A stretch of DNA of 64,000 nucleotides from Delphinapterus leucas. Its lineage: Eukaryota; Chordata; Mammalia; Artiodactyla; Monodontidae. Shown here in pieces: positions 12,801-24,900 of the stretch. Position numbers and translations under genes: made by a program. Location: assembly GCF_002288925.2 (NCBI RefSeq), contig NW_022098058.1:754021-818020 (forward strand), read 5' to 3'. Under the pieces are notes generated by a model. It searched no databases and was not told where the DNA came from. It saw nothing but the letters and a program-made list of their open reading frames with translations. Numbering within the stretch: position 1 is the first letter of the stretch; each line of letters opens with the position of its first letter.

Positions 12801-13138
12801 TGTATATGCTCTTTCCACAATCCCTGACTATGAAATGTCAGCAAAAGGAGACTGGAATTCAAGCTGAAGGTCCCAGCCACTGAATCTAGAAGGGTCTTTC
12901 CTGCTGAGAAACGTAACGCCACAGTCCTGAGAAAACACAATTCTCTCATCACGCTCCATATCAAGGGTTGCACATGACCTAGAAATTGAAGTTGGCTGTG
13001 GTACAACAAGCTGATAGGTGTTGAAGGCCAGGGTATAGGGAACTAGAGCGAATGACAGGGACCAGGAGAGAAGGGAGGAAAACCAGGTGGGGGAGGAAGT
13101 CCCTCCTGCCTTCTAAGCAGTGATTCTCTCCCCCTGGC

Positions 13139-13320
13139 AAACACACACACACACACACACACACACCCCATGCACACGCGACATGCAATACACACAAGTA
13201 CACACACATCACGCACGCACACACAACATACACACCATGCGCATACACATATACACATATGCACATGCTCATGTACAAATGCATGCACACATATATACAC
13301 ACAGGCACATTCATACACAT
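13139..13320. repeat. (CA)n microsatellite with degenerate CA-rich extension
   Basis: A pure CA run at 13139-13167 is followed by about 150 bp of imperfect acacatgc/atacac units. Confidence 0.95.
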
Positions 13321-13960
13321 GCTTGTAACCACTACCGCCATCTTGCCTCTTAGGCAGCCTCATCTTGTAAAGCCACCTGACTCACATGGATTCTTTCCTT
13401 ATCCTCTGCTTACAGACAGCCTCTCCTCCCATCCTGTAGTCTCAGGGCAGAGACATCAGATCCGTGGGAAACCCTCACCAAGGCCTGAGTGGCTCCGGCC
13501 GCCAGGCAGAGGCCCAGCGTCTGCCAGTGACTAGTAAAGAACAGAGCTGGTGCTCTCCTTTGGCAGGGCCATAAAGAAACAGCCAGCCGCTTGAGGCTCA
13601 CATCCTTCTACAGCAAAACTGAATCGGGACCAGAGCCACCTTCTGCAGTGGCCTGTTTGGGGGTTACAGCTGCCCTTGCATTCTGTTCTCTGCCCTCCAG
13701 GGACTTCAGCTGGGTCTGGGCCTACCAGCAACAGCCAACTCAGCCCTAGGATAACAGGCAGAAAGAGCAAATTAAGTCAGATCCTGGCTGCAGCAAAGGT
13801 CATAAAAACAGACAACACTGCAGGGGAAACCACGCAACAGTTATCAAAGAGCCGGAGGACCCAGTAACCATCTGGGATTTTGCCAGAACCACCAGAACTA
13901 AGGGGCCCTATGGCTGGTGGCTCACTGAGGCTCAATTAGAACAGTGTCCCAATGACCCAC

Positions 13961-15816
13961 TTTATTCCAGCCAGATTTTCTTGCTGGGTCCAGCTCACAT
14001 GCCAACAGCGTGTACGGGCCACGTGGCCTCAACCCGAACATACGCGAGGCTCCCTTTTTACCCTAAAATGACATTTAGACATAACCCACTTACAGACCAT
14101 TTTAAAAAAGCAATTTAATGCCCAAACGGAAACATAAAGGAGAAATAAGAAGAAAGCAGTGTTTTAATACATGTATTTCAATCTGTGAGGCTCAAGCACA
14201 GCGGCCCGTGGAACCCCAATGAAGGCGTCAGAGTTCCAAGTTTGTACTTGAGAGAAGGGAGAGGATCAGAAGCCGTTTCAAACAAGACGCACCAGAAAAT
14301 CAAAGAACAGAGGCGAACACCAAATAAAAACCCGCACTGCATTAAGTAATAACCGACGAGAGCTTGCAGAAGTAATTTCTCCACGAGTGTCAGCGGGGCA
14401 TCTGCCAGCCATGCAGCACGTGGAATGCCACTGCACTGCACTGATGTCCCCGAGCACTGCGGGATGCCCCGCTTTCCTGGGCTCCGTCCACCAATGATGG
14501 CAACAGCCAAAAACCGTCCCCTCCATTTGTACGAGGCCCCAGGGGAATGGCCTCAGACCACCCCTCCCCCATCTGAGCCTCCCCCAACCAGGCCTCTTAT
14601 GTCCACGTGCTTCTACCCTATGGGGGACGAGGGCTGCAGGCCAGCAGGAGCTTGGGGATCAAGAGGGTACGGACTGGCCCTCCTGGGGTGTAGCACTCCC
14701 CTTCCGGGTGGGGGCAGGCATTGTAAGATGACAGGGACATCCGGTTACTCACAATCAGGTACACGGTGGCTCACGCAGCCCCCGAACCACCCCTCCAAAG
14801 CTAACCGGGCATTCAGTGTGCAGGGTGTCCCCTCCACCCACCCAGCCTCACTGCACCAGGTGGGAGTTCCTGCCTGGGACTGGGTACACAGGACATCCAG
14901 GTCACCTTCTACTCGGTGCTCAGGTTCCAAGGTCAGCACGTGATGTAAGAACCTGCATATATCCAAAACCACTCTCTAAAATTTACCCATGCACAGGCAC
15001 CATGTTAGAGATTAGCATACAGACCCTTGGTCTATCCAACACAGCGGGTTTGTTCTCCAGTCTGGGAACAGATCTCTGTCTCTTTAATTGGGGCACACAT
15101 GTGGGGTGCTTACCCTGAGAGCCGCCATGCTGTGAGGAAGCCCACGCCGCATGGGGAGGCCACATGTAGGTGTTCCAGCCGAAAGCCGCCATCGACCACC
15201 AGGTATCTGGGTGAACCAGCCTTCAGATGATTTCAGCGCCCCTGCCCTTGAGCCACCCCAGCCTCTGATACTTCCAGGTGAGGCACCAGACATCATGGAA
15301 CAGAGATAAGCCATCCCACCATGGCTATGTCTGAATTCCTGACCCACAGAATGAGGAGTAAAATGGTGTACATTTTTGCCTCAGTGCACTATTTGGTGTG
15401 CATAAGAGGCAGCTAATTTCTGTCTATCTTTCAACATTTCAGAATCACTCAGCTCCACAAAAGGCCCAGACTAGCAGAGACACACCAGAACTGAGACTGA
15501 CCGAGGGAAAAGTAAAATCAACCCCACGCTCAATCAGGGCTTTAGTTCACAGGCCAGAGGCAAAGCCCCCGCTGCTTAAGTTATTTCTCCTAAAGCAATG
15601 TGTGTAGATGAATTCTTGTAGGTTAGACACGTGATAGATTCCGCCAGACGGGCTCCAGAAGGACTTGCAGCTTGACAGAGGAGCTGAATTCTCTGGAAGG
15701 ACACACCAGGGTTTGCATGCAATTGTCCAGAGGAGCCAACAGTGAGTCAACTCAGAGACCTCGGCCAATCTCCTGGGCAAACGTGAGTGGCGGGCTCTGG
15801 GGGCAGATGTGCGATG
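13961..15816 (-). other. SSUH2: Probable SSUH2 3'UTR and downstream end
   Basis: On the minus strand the sequence after the stop runs about 1.65 kb before two ATTAAA hexamers (plus-strand tttaat at 14163-14168 and 14114-14119), then an AATAAA (plus tttatt at 13961-13966). Any of these could be the poly(A) signal. I see no other transcript here. The exact 3' end cannot be fixed from sequence alone. Confidence 0.35.
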
Positions 15817-15963
15817 TCAGATGATGGTGCAGCCACAGCAGTACCTCTCGGGGTAATCCACCACGTACACTTTGTGGTCGGTGCCGTAGATGTAGTAGAC
15901 GTAAGTCTTTCCTTGGTACCAGTAACGAACTTCCGTGAGGGGGACCAGTTCAATGGTCTGGCG
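15817..15963 (-). CDS. SSUH2: SSUH2 coding exon 12 (stop codon)
   Basis: Residues 328-375 and the TGA at 15819-15817. The acceptor is cctcag|CGC. It encodes RQTIELVPLTEVRYWYQGKT, then a tyrosine-rich YVYYIYGTDHKVYVVDYPER, and ends YCCGCTII. The last four residues fit a CaaX box (C372-T-I-I) with two more cysteines just upstream (C369, C370). Confidence 0.96.
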   Translation of the reverse strand, partial: RQTIELVPLTEVRYWYQGKTYVYYIYGTDHKVYVVDYPERYCCGCTII

Positions 15964-18900
15964 CTGAGGAAACAATTGGCCAAGAAAAACCTCAGGGTTC
16001 TGTTCAAGTCACTCACCTGCTCAAGAACCTCCAGTAGCTCCCTACTACCTGTGAAATGAAGTTCAGGCTCTGGACTTGGCGTTTTGGCTCCAACCTGCCT
16101 CCTAGATGTATCTCTTACTACACTCCTTCACATACCCTAAGCTCTGGCCCAAACCGACTTCTCATCTTTAACCACCACCTCATTCTCAGTTTCATGAAGC
16201 GGAGGGGCGGGGGGGGGGGGGTGTGTGGCCCACAGGCAATCCCCAGGGGAGTTGCAGGATGTATGGCAATCCACCAGCCGAACAGGACATCTTCCAGAAG
16301 TGGTAATTTTTAGATGGCAGGGTGGACAGAGTGGAGTGGAGAAAAGTGGAGGACAAAGTCATTTTAAAAATGTTTCTATTAAAACAACCATGGAGATATT
16401 AGGGAATGTATTATGCAATTTGAATTAAATTTTAAGATAAAATGTTGACACCAAAGAAATTCCAAAGTTTGGTGGGCTGCTTCAGGCTATTTTCTCAGAC
16501 GCTTCCCTCCCCGCATCAGAGTTTTGCATCAACCCTCCTTTGAGAAAAGTCTTTCTCAAGTTTTCCCCTCCTTTCACACATGGGGAAACTGAGGCCCATG
16601 GAATTTCAAGCTTGCAAGATCATCCAGGTCAAGCCCCACCTCCTGGCTGGACCTATTTCAGGCTCAAATCTCCTCCCTGGCATCCCTGTCTACTTGAGAG
16701 CCCGGGGCACTCACTCCCCCCTGCAGAGGGGTCCTAAATCCCTCGTTCTCTGGCCCCTTCTCTGAGCACTTACTCAACAATCTTCCAAAATCACGGGACA
16801 GTGAACAGAATGCCATGCCGCCTCGGAGCTGACACTGACTCCTGCTGAGACACCCAGGTCATTGGCTTTGGCACTGATTTGTTACGGAAAACTACGGGTG
16901 TAACCCACAGAACAAAGTGACTCCTCAGCCCCAGCAAAGCTTTCTCGGGACGCACCGTGGGCCAGGCTCGGTGCCCAAACCCTAAGTCCTTGTGCACAAG
17001 CTGCTCCCCTGTCCCAGACTCGGATGTGGGGACCCCAACCCCAGAGGGAGGTGGTGTGCTTGGCCCAGGGTCAGAGCCTCCTACTTACAGGAAGATCCCC
17101 TCCTTGGGAAAAGAGCCCAAGTCCTCTCGTGGGAGATGATGGTCCTGAGGCCCCTGGGGAAAGTGGGGAACAGGCCGGGAGAGGATGTTGAGCAGAGGGC
17201 TCCCTACGCTGGGAGGTGCGGGTTGGAGGGGTGGCAGAGGGAGTGACACTGTAGCAGGAGGCGGGGGACTCAGCGTCAGGGCGTGCACCTCCCATGAAGC
17301 CGTCTGCGTGACCTCCCACTTCCTCTCTCTGGGCCTCCGTTTCCTCATCTGTGAAATGGGTACAAAAACTTCTATATCATGGAGTTGTTGAGAAAACCAA
17401 ATGAGACGGTGAGACTGAGTTTTCTCCGTGTGCCGGAGAGTGGCCTCCAAGGGGGATAACTACAGAAAGAAAAGGTAGACGATCCCTCTTGCTATGTTGG
17501 TACAGGAGACCCAACATGGGAACCACGGGGCAAGAGGGGAGGGGAGCCAACCTCTGCTCAGAAAGCCTGGGCCGCAGGTCAGACCACTCTTGTTTCCAAA
17601 CTCTTCTACTACCCGACACAGAGCAAAACCACAGCAGCCCCACCCCACGTGCCTCCATTTGGATTCTAAAGGTCTCCAGGTTGGAGACCACAGGTTGGCC
17701 AGGACATCAACGGCCATCCAGCGGTCATCTCGTAATCGGACGTATATCTGCTGGTGCCCCTTGACTGTGCCCCTGGGATGAGCAGATTCCAGGTCTGAGA
17801 GGAGGGGCCGGGGCCCCGCGTGTGACAGCTGGCCCCTCACTGGATTCTACTCGCTAACTTCCCAACCCTGAACAAAATATCAGCATGAACCTTTGTCTGT
17901 AGATCCTGGGCCCAAGGACAATTTAGGACAAAGAGTCACAGAAGTGGCCTCTTCTCCCTTTACGCTCCCTTTTAAAGAAACATGCACGTCTGCCCCTGGT
18001 GCACCCCTCCCTGCTCCAGGTCTGGTCCACAGATGGCTTGTGTCACCTGAAACGGGGCTGTGCCATCAGGGAAAGCCCAGGAGCCCCAGGGTCTAGACGC
18101 AGGCCTGCCGCCAACACGCAGTGTGATCTTGGGCAGTCACTGCCCCTCCGCCAAATGAAGGGTCCAAAAAGGACTCAAAATTATCAGCCTCAGCAGCAGA
18201 AACGTCCCAGGAGAAGCACCTGTGTCCGGAAGCTGCTGCAATCATGCCTTGTCCTCCGGCCAGTCCTACAGTAGTCCTACAGTACACAGCTCACTACTGG
18301 GCGGTCTTCACTGTAATGCCCACCAGACTGTACCAGGGCTGCAGGAGCAAGGCCCCTTAGAGACTGGGCTGGGGTCCTCCGTGGATGGGGCTGAAGAACA
18401 AATGTCAGCTCCAGGCAAACAGCCGCTGAGGTATGGCTGACACTCAGAGCGCCACTACCCTCACCGCCCCCTTGTCTGACCCTCTTCCTGTTCCGGCTCC
18501 CCCACCCCTTTACCTGTTTCCCCTGGGAGCCCTTCCTTAACAAATGTCTTGGGCTTCCCTGGTGGCACAGTGGTTAGGAAGCCGCCTGCCAATGCAGGGG
18601 ACACAGGTTCGAGCGCTGGTCCAGGAAGATCCCACTCACCGTGGAGCAACTAAGCTCTGAGCCTGTGCTCTAGAGCTCATGAGCCACAACTACTGAGCCC
18701 ATATGCCACAACTACTGAAGCCTGCATACCTAGAGCCCATGCTCCACAACGAGAAGCCACCGCAATGAGAAGCCCGCGCACCGCAAAGACCCAAAGCAGC
18801 CAAAAATAAAATAAATTGATAAAAAATAAAACAAACAAAAATGACTTGCACACGGATCCTCGTCTCAGAGCTGCTTCTGCGGAGCCCAACCTAAGGTAAG

Positions 18901-21900
18901 GTCCAACCGCGCCCATTTTACAGATGAGGACATCAAGGCCCGTGAATGGAAGGGCCAGGAGCCATGACTATGTGCCAGAGCTGGGAAGCAGGACATAACC
19001 TGGGAAGTGACTCGCCCCTGCAGTGTCTGCCAGGCGAAAAGGGCGCTACCTCGTCCGGCTGATAGCCCTGCAAACCTACGCTGGCTTTCAGAGTCGCTTG
19101 TGTGCCTTGAGTGCGGCAGATAATAACATTTCCCTTGGAGTTGGGAAATCTGAGTTCTACTCCCGGGCTCTTCCACTGAAAAGCTGTGTGACCTTGCCTA
19201 AATTACTTCCACTGTCTGGGCTTCCTCTGATTTATCGGCAAAGTCATGGGTTTGGACTAGACCAGGGGTAGCCGAGGATGCCCACAGGCCAAAGCTGGCC
19301 CAGCAGCCCATACAGTGCTCTTAGCATTTTTTAAATTTTGCTTTCAATATTGAAAAACTGGAAGATTTCATGTAAAAATGTGTATTTCAGAAGGTCTGAA
19401 ATCTCTGCCCCTGCACTGCACAGAGCTGAGGGGAGGTGGGGCCCTTTGGATAAGGGGGTCTCCTACCCACAGCACCCCCCACCCAGGCCTTTCAGTTTGC
19501 AGTGCCCCCATTTCATCCTCTCTGAGGTGCATTCCAGCTCCAAGACGGTCATTATTAATTTTAAATTAAATGCATCCTTTTCTCTCCTGCAAACAGGGTA
19601 ATCGTGCAGGACGAGAAGCGGAATACTCATTGCAAAGGGAACGGAAGGCACAGGGACATTTTGAGCACCGGGTTCCACGCACTTAAAGCAAATGATCTCA
19701 TCCCTACCAAGCCCTCTGAGGCGGTAGTAATATCTCTTTTTCACGGGTGAGAAACTGAACTTCAGGAAGGCGTTTGTAGCTGGCCCGGGACCACTCTGGG
19801 ACGTGGAAGAGCCAGGATCTGCGCCCAGTTTGTAAGACTCGGACCCCCGACAGAGCCCTCACGGAGCTCAGGCGCTGGGCTTTCCCTTGCCAACCCCCCG
19901 CCCCATCTTCCATCCCCGTTTCCTTTACCCCCGTCGCCTGCCGCACACGCCCCGCCCACCGCGGCTCCTGGGGACGCGACGGGCACCACCGCCACCTAGT
20001 GGCCATCAGGATAACAGCCGCACAGCAGCGCGGGCCGTCAGCCCTGCCCTTGGGGGCCTGGGATTTGGGAAGTGCCCCGGGGGGCCGGACGCTGGGTTCC
20101 AAACCTGCCTTGCACCCTATATCTCGAGCTTTCCCTCCCCTTCCCTGAATACCGGGGGGGTGAGAATCGAAACGACACTGAGCCACATTCCTGCGTGAAA
20201 CCCTGTAAGCTCCCTGTCGCTCGCAGGATATAACAGTCCAAACTTCTCCCCGTGGCCTTATGTCTGACCAGCCCTGCTCTCTGACCTCCGGTCACTCTGG
20301 CCCCACGTCAGTGCCTAGTACCTCTGCGCTCCTCCGAGTGGGGCTCCACCCCTCCCCCCCCTTCTGCCCTGCCACTCTCAAGAAGGAACCTCCCCACAAA
20401 GGGAGGGGCGCGTTCCCTCCTTTACGTCCACGGGGACAGTGTCCTGGAGCCCCAGCAGACCCGGCACCTCACCTTCCACCAGCCCCGGTCCCCACCCCAC
20501 CCCCCTTAGCTCACCTGCTGCAGGACGCGGGCTCGGGAGGCCAGCGCAGCGCTGTGCTCGGCGATACCCCGCTGGGAGGCCAGAGAGATTTCCCGCAGGG
20601 GGAAGTCCACGATGGGGTACACCTGGGGGGAGACGCAGACCACCTGACCCGGAGCCTCAGCACCTGGAGCCTTGGAGGGCTGATGGGAGCACGAGGCCAG
20701 AAAGGGACGGGCCCGGGCCAGGGGCGAGCGGGATGGGTGGGGCTTGTTAAACCCAAGCGGACCATTGATCATCCACCTTATAGCGTCGGGAACTCCAGCC
20801 AATAAACGAGGGCCGTAGACAGACTACCCGCCCACCCGGCGCGCCTTCCCTGCTGCCTAACTCAGGCTAGGATTGGGCGCAGGGCTTCCTAGAGGGGTGA
20901 TGCCTGAAGTGAGCCTTTAGAGAGCCTAGTGATTGGGGCAAAGAAAGGAAGCTGAGGACTATTATGAAGCCATAAAGAAGGAATTCCTGCCATTTTCAAC
21001 AACATGGATGGAAGAGAGCATTATGTTAAGTGAGATAAGTCAGAGAAAGATACACACCCTATGATCTCACTTACATGTGGAATTAAACACAAACTCCTAG
21101 ATACAGAGAACAGATTGATGGTTTCCAGAGATGGGGATTGGAGGGGTGGGCAAAAGGGGTGAAAGGGGGTCAATTGGTACAAACTTCCAATTATGAGATA
21201 AATAAGTCTTGGGAGTGTGAAGTACAGAATGGTAACTACAGTTGATAATACTGGATTGGATATTTGAAAGTTGCTGAGAGTAGCTCATAAAAATGTCTCA
21301 TCACAAGAAAAACCATTTTAACTGTGTGGTGATGGACGTGAACTGGATTTATTGTGGTGATGATTTCACAGTAATATACAAATATCAAATCATGATATAC
21401 ACCTGAAACTAATAAGCCAATCTGAAACAGCTACATACTGTTAAAAAAAAAAGAAGGAAGGAAGGGTGGGAAGAAGAAAGGGAAGAAAGCAAAACCAAAA
21501 AAAACTGTCTGAGGATGTCCCATAAAGGCCAAATTCCCTTCCCAGGCCGACAGCAGGGAACCACAGATCTTTTCTGTAAAGGGCCAGAGTAAATACTCAC
21601 GTTTGAAGGCCATAGGGTCTCTGTCTCGACTACTCACCTCTGCCCTCGAAGCACGATAGCAGCCACAGACAATACATAAACAAGTGGGCTGTGCTCCAAT
21701 AAAACTTTATTTATAAAAGCAGGCCAAGGGCCGGAATTTGCCAACTGCTAGTGTACAAGACCCTCCCTGATCTGGCTGCTGGCACCTGTCATGTCTTAGC
21801 TCCTTGCTCCGCCCAGCTCGCTGCCCTCCAGCCCCCTGCCCTCTGCCGCTCCTCGAGGCCTCTGTCGTGCTGCTTCCTCTGCTGGACACCCTGCCACACC

Positions 21901-24900
21901 ATCCACTCCCCCACTGCACTGCTCTCCACGACCGACACCCTGCCCCTTCCTGTCTCTCTACCTCCCTTGTGTATTTCTCAATGGCTGACAGTGTGGTGAA
22001 AATGCTCTTATTACCCTGTCCCTCACCGACTGTGAGATCGGAGGGCAGAGATTCTGTTTTATGGTATCCCCATGGCCTAGAATGGTGCCTGGTATAGGAG
22101 GAGGGTCTCAAGATTTGTCCAAGGGAAGGAGGGAGGAAAAGAGGGAGAGAAAATGAACAGGGGAAGAAAGGAGGGTTGAATATGTAAAGTTCAAGACAGA
22201 AACTGCCCCATGGGGTCCCAGCAGCCTCTGTCCCCACCCAGCCTTTCTGAATGAATGCATCGCCTGCAGAACCAGAAGACCCGGCCTCACAGGTGGAGGA
22301 GGGACCCAGCTCCCTTTAGGGCGGTAGCAAAGCCCTCCTTACCATCGTGTTTTCATCCTTAAAGAGCGTCTCTCCTCTGGCTTTAGCAAGCAGGTCCCCA
22401 GGGCAGTCCAGCTGGTGCTCAGACACAAACTCAAACAGGCTGTTCTTCCTGGAAGTGAAGAGGATGAGAGACACAGCCCGGGGGTCGGGTTAAGAACCTG
22501 GGTTTGGAATCAGGCAGATAGGGGCTGGACAGCTTGCCGTGCTACCGGTGGGACCTTGGGAAAGTGCTTTAGCCTCTCTGGGCCTCAGCATTCTCACGCG
22601 TAAGATGGAAAACTAGTAAAGTACAGGCAGTTCTGTTCTAGCAAGGTACCCGATAGGAGAAACCCTTAATGCGTGGGAGCTTCCCTGATGTGGGGCCTTA
22701 GGACCCTGGGATTCCGTCTCTCCCAGCAGGTCCCTGCACTGTGAAAGCCCCAACCAAGTGGAGCTTCTCTGCAGAAACCAATCCAGGCCACGTCCCCCCC
22801 GGCCACCCCGCCAGGCCACGGCATTGAGAGGTGCCACGTACCACACGATGACCAGCTGGAGGAAGTGCAGCAGTTTCTTCTCGCCCTTGCAGGTGGCACA
22901 GGTCTTGTTCCCCCTCCCTGAGCATGTGCTGCATCTGAGAGGGGCCCCATCAGTACCACTAAGATGGTCGTGGTGTCCCAGTGGCTCCGGAGGCCCCTGC
23001 CTCACATCCTTCCTCATAGAGGTGCACTGTGGTGGGCATGGATTGCTTCCACGTGCCCACCATCTAGACCTCCCGCTCCTCGTAGCAGTGCCCCAATCTC
23101 CCTTTGGAGACATGGTTTGTGGGCTTGCCCCCATCCCTTCTATGACCAGCTTGGGACCTCAGCCTGGCCAATCAGAGCATTCCATCTCTCTGGCCATAGT
23201 GGCTGATACAGAGATTGACACATGACCCAGGTGAGTGCACTGAGATCCACCCCACAACTTTTGCTGGAACTATCAGGAAAGGGCCATCCTTTTCCACTGA
23301 GGTCACCAAGCTTGGAGCTGCTGGTGGCCTCCTCTGCCACCACAGGAGACAGCCTGCCTGAGGATGAAGCCAACATGGGACAGAGGCAGATTCCTGGTGA
23401 CATTGTTTAAGCACCTGGATCCAGCTGTACCTGAAGTCATCCCAGAAATCTATTCCTCGACTTTTCCATTACATGGGCCTATAAATTTACTCTTTTGCTA
23501 AAGCCAGTTTGAACTGGAGTTCTTTTACTTGTAAGTGAAAGAAATCTAAGTTTCTTTCCAAATCAAAGAGCTCCTTTACCAACCACAGGTGGCAGGTCCA
23601 CCAAAGCTTTGCCATCTGGCGTGTTAGAAGGATGGCCTGGGCCTGGATGAGCCACAGGTATCATTAACCCAACACAACTTTGAAGAGTTTCACTCCTCAT
23701 GGTTTCTTGTTTCCCTTTAAAGATTTATAAATACATGAAAGGACATCAAGCCCAAAAGGCAGCAACCCACTGTTTGCAAAGCCCTGTGAACAGGCACTTT
23801 GTTTAGTCAATCAACCAACCTTCCTTCACTCTTCCTCCATTTAGTCCCTGCAATGGGTTATAAATAAGGGTTTGCCCGGGCCCGGATCCTCAGAGAGATA
23901 AGAATCTCACCTTGGGTGCTCTTCTGTATTCACTTCCCCTCCACGTGAGCACGAAGCGGTCTCCTCTCTTAACCCACGGCCTCCCTTCCTCCCTGCAGAC
24001 CCTCGTACCTCCCCCCGCCCCCGACCCACAGATTGCTTGATGGGCTCCACTTGGTCTCGAGAAACACTCACTGAGGTGACAGGGCACCTACAATGCACAG
24101 AGCTCTGGGGACGCAGGGGTGACAAGACAGTGCACCCGCTTGCCTTCCTGAGGGCAGGCAGTAAAAAGCAAGAACGCCCGTGAGAGCACTCAGCTCGGGG
24201 CCGGGGAGCCCCGTCTTACCTCTGCCTGCCGGACCCCGAGCACATCTGACACCGCCGGGCGGGCCTGGCTCTGCGCTTGGCCCGGCTGCATGAGGGGCAC
24301 CGCACCTGCGGACACACGTGGCCTCAGCCCTCACCCACCTCCCGGGGAGCAGGCAAAGGGCAACCTGAGACCTGGCTCCAAGCCAGCCTGTGACCTTCCC
24401 CAAGCTGTCACTTCCCTACTTGCTCTCCCTGGGCCTCGCCCCTTGTCTGTAAACTGCAGTGTATCTTTGGACCCCTCCAGTTGTAGCTTCAGAGACTCTG
24501 CATCCTCACATCCCTGTTTCTCCTGAGACCTCAGCCTCTCCTGCTCTTCTCTCAACCCCATGCCCCTTGGGACCGTCCCCTGACCAAACAGCCACGGCCG
24601 GGGCTGGGGGAGAGGGGCAGGCTGGCCCTCTCTGGTGCTGGAGAAGCCCCCAGAGATGGACCAGGCTATGCCCTCACAGCGGGCTTGGGGTGCGCTCCGG
24701 AGACATTCCAGGGAAAGCCTGAGGGACAAGGGGGTAGGAGGAGGAGGGGCGGGAGGGAGCAGCAAAGGCCACCAGCAAAGGCCATCGGAGGACACAGAGC
24801 AGGTGCAGCCGCCGCGGAGCCCCACGGTGGGTGCGGAGCGGGTAGAGGGACGAGCAAGCAGCAGGCGGAAGGTGGGTGCAAGGGCGCGTGGGCAGAGAGA

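Larger units (their letters stand above)
1..13900. other. Intergenic region downstream of SSUH2
   Basis: No coding gene is supported. Open frames here are short, overlap repeats or lack any family resemblance. Recognisable repeats are listed separately. Stretches such as 1-1,180, 4,700-5,850 and 13,400-13,900 show nothing I can name. Confidence 0.7.
15964..20514 (-). other. SSUH2 intron 11
   Basis: A 4.55-kb intron with no coding sequence recognised. It holds L2-like and MIR-like pieces, a G-run near 16,201, one long CHR SINE, and a GC-rich block around 19,880-20,130 with a CTCF-type motif. Confidence 0.8.

Noticed and set aside
13043..13363. Cysteine/valine-rich minus-strand open frames
   Set aside because: Translation of the CA-repeat block.
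1..13900. LMCD1 exons expected downstream of SSUH2
   Set aside because: No LIM-domain cysteine/histidine pattern was seen in any frame.
20260..20805. A 181-codon plus-strand frame over SSUH2 exon 11
   Set aside because: It is the antisense shadow of exon 11 and GC-rich flanks.
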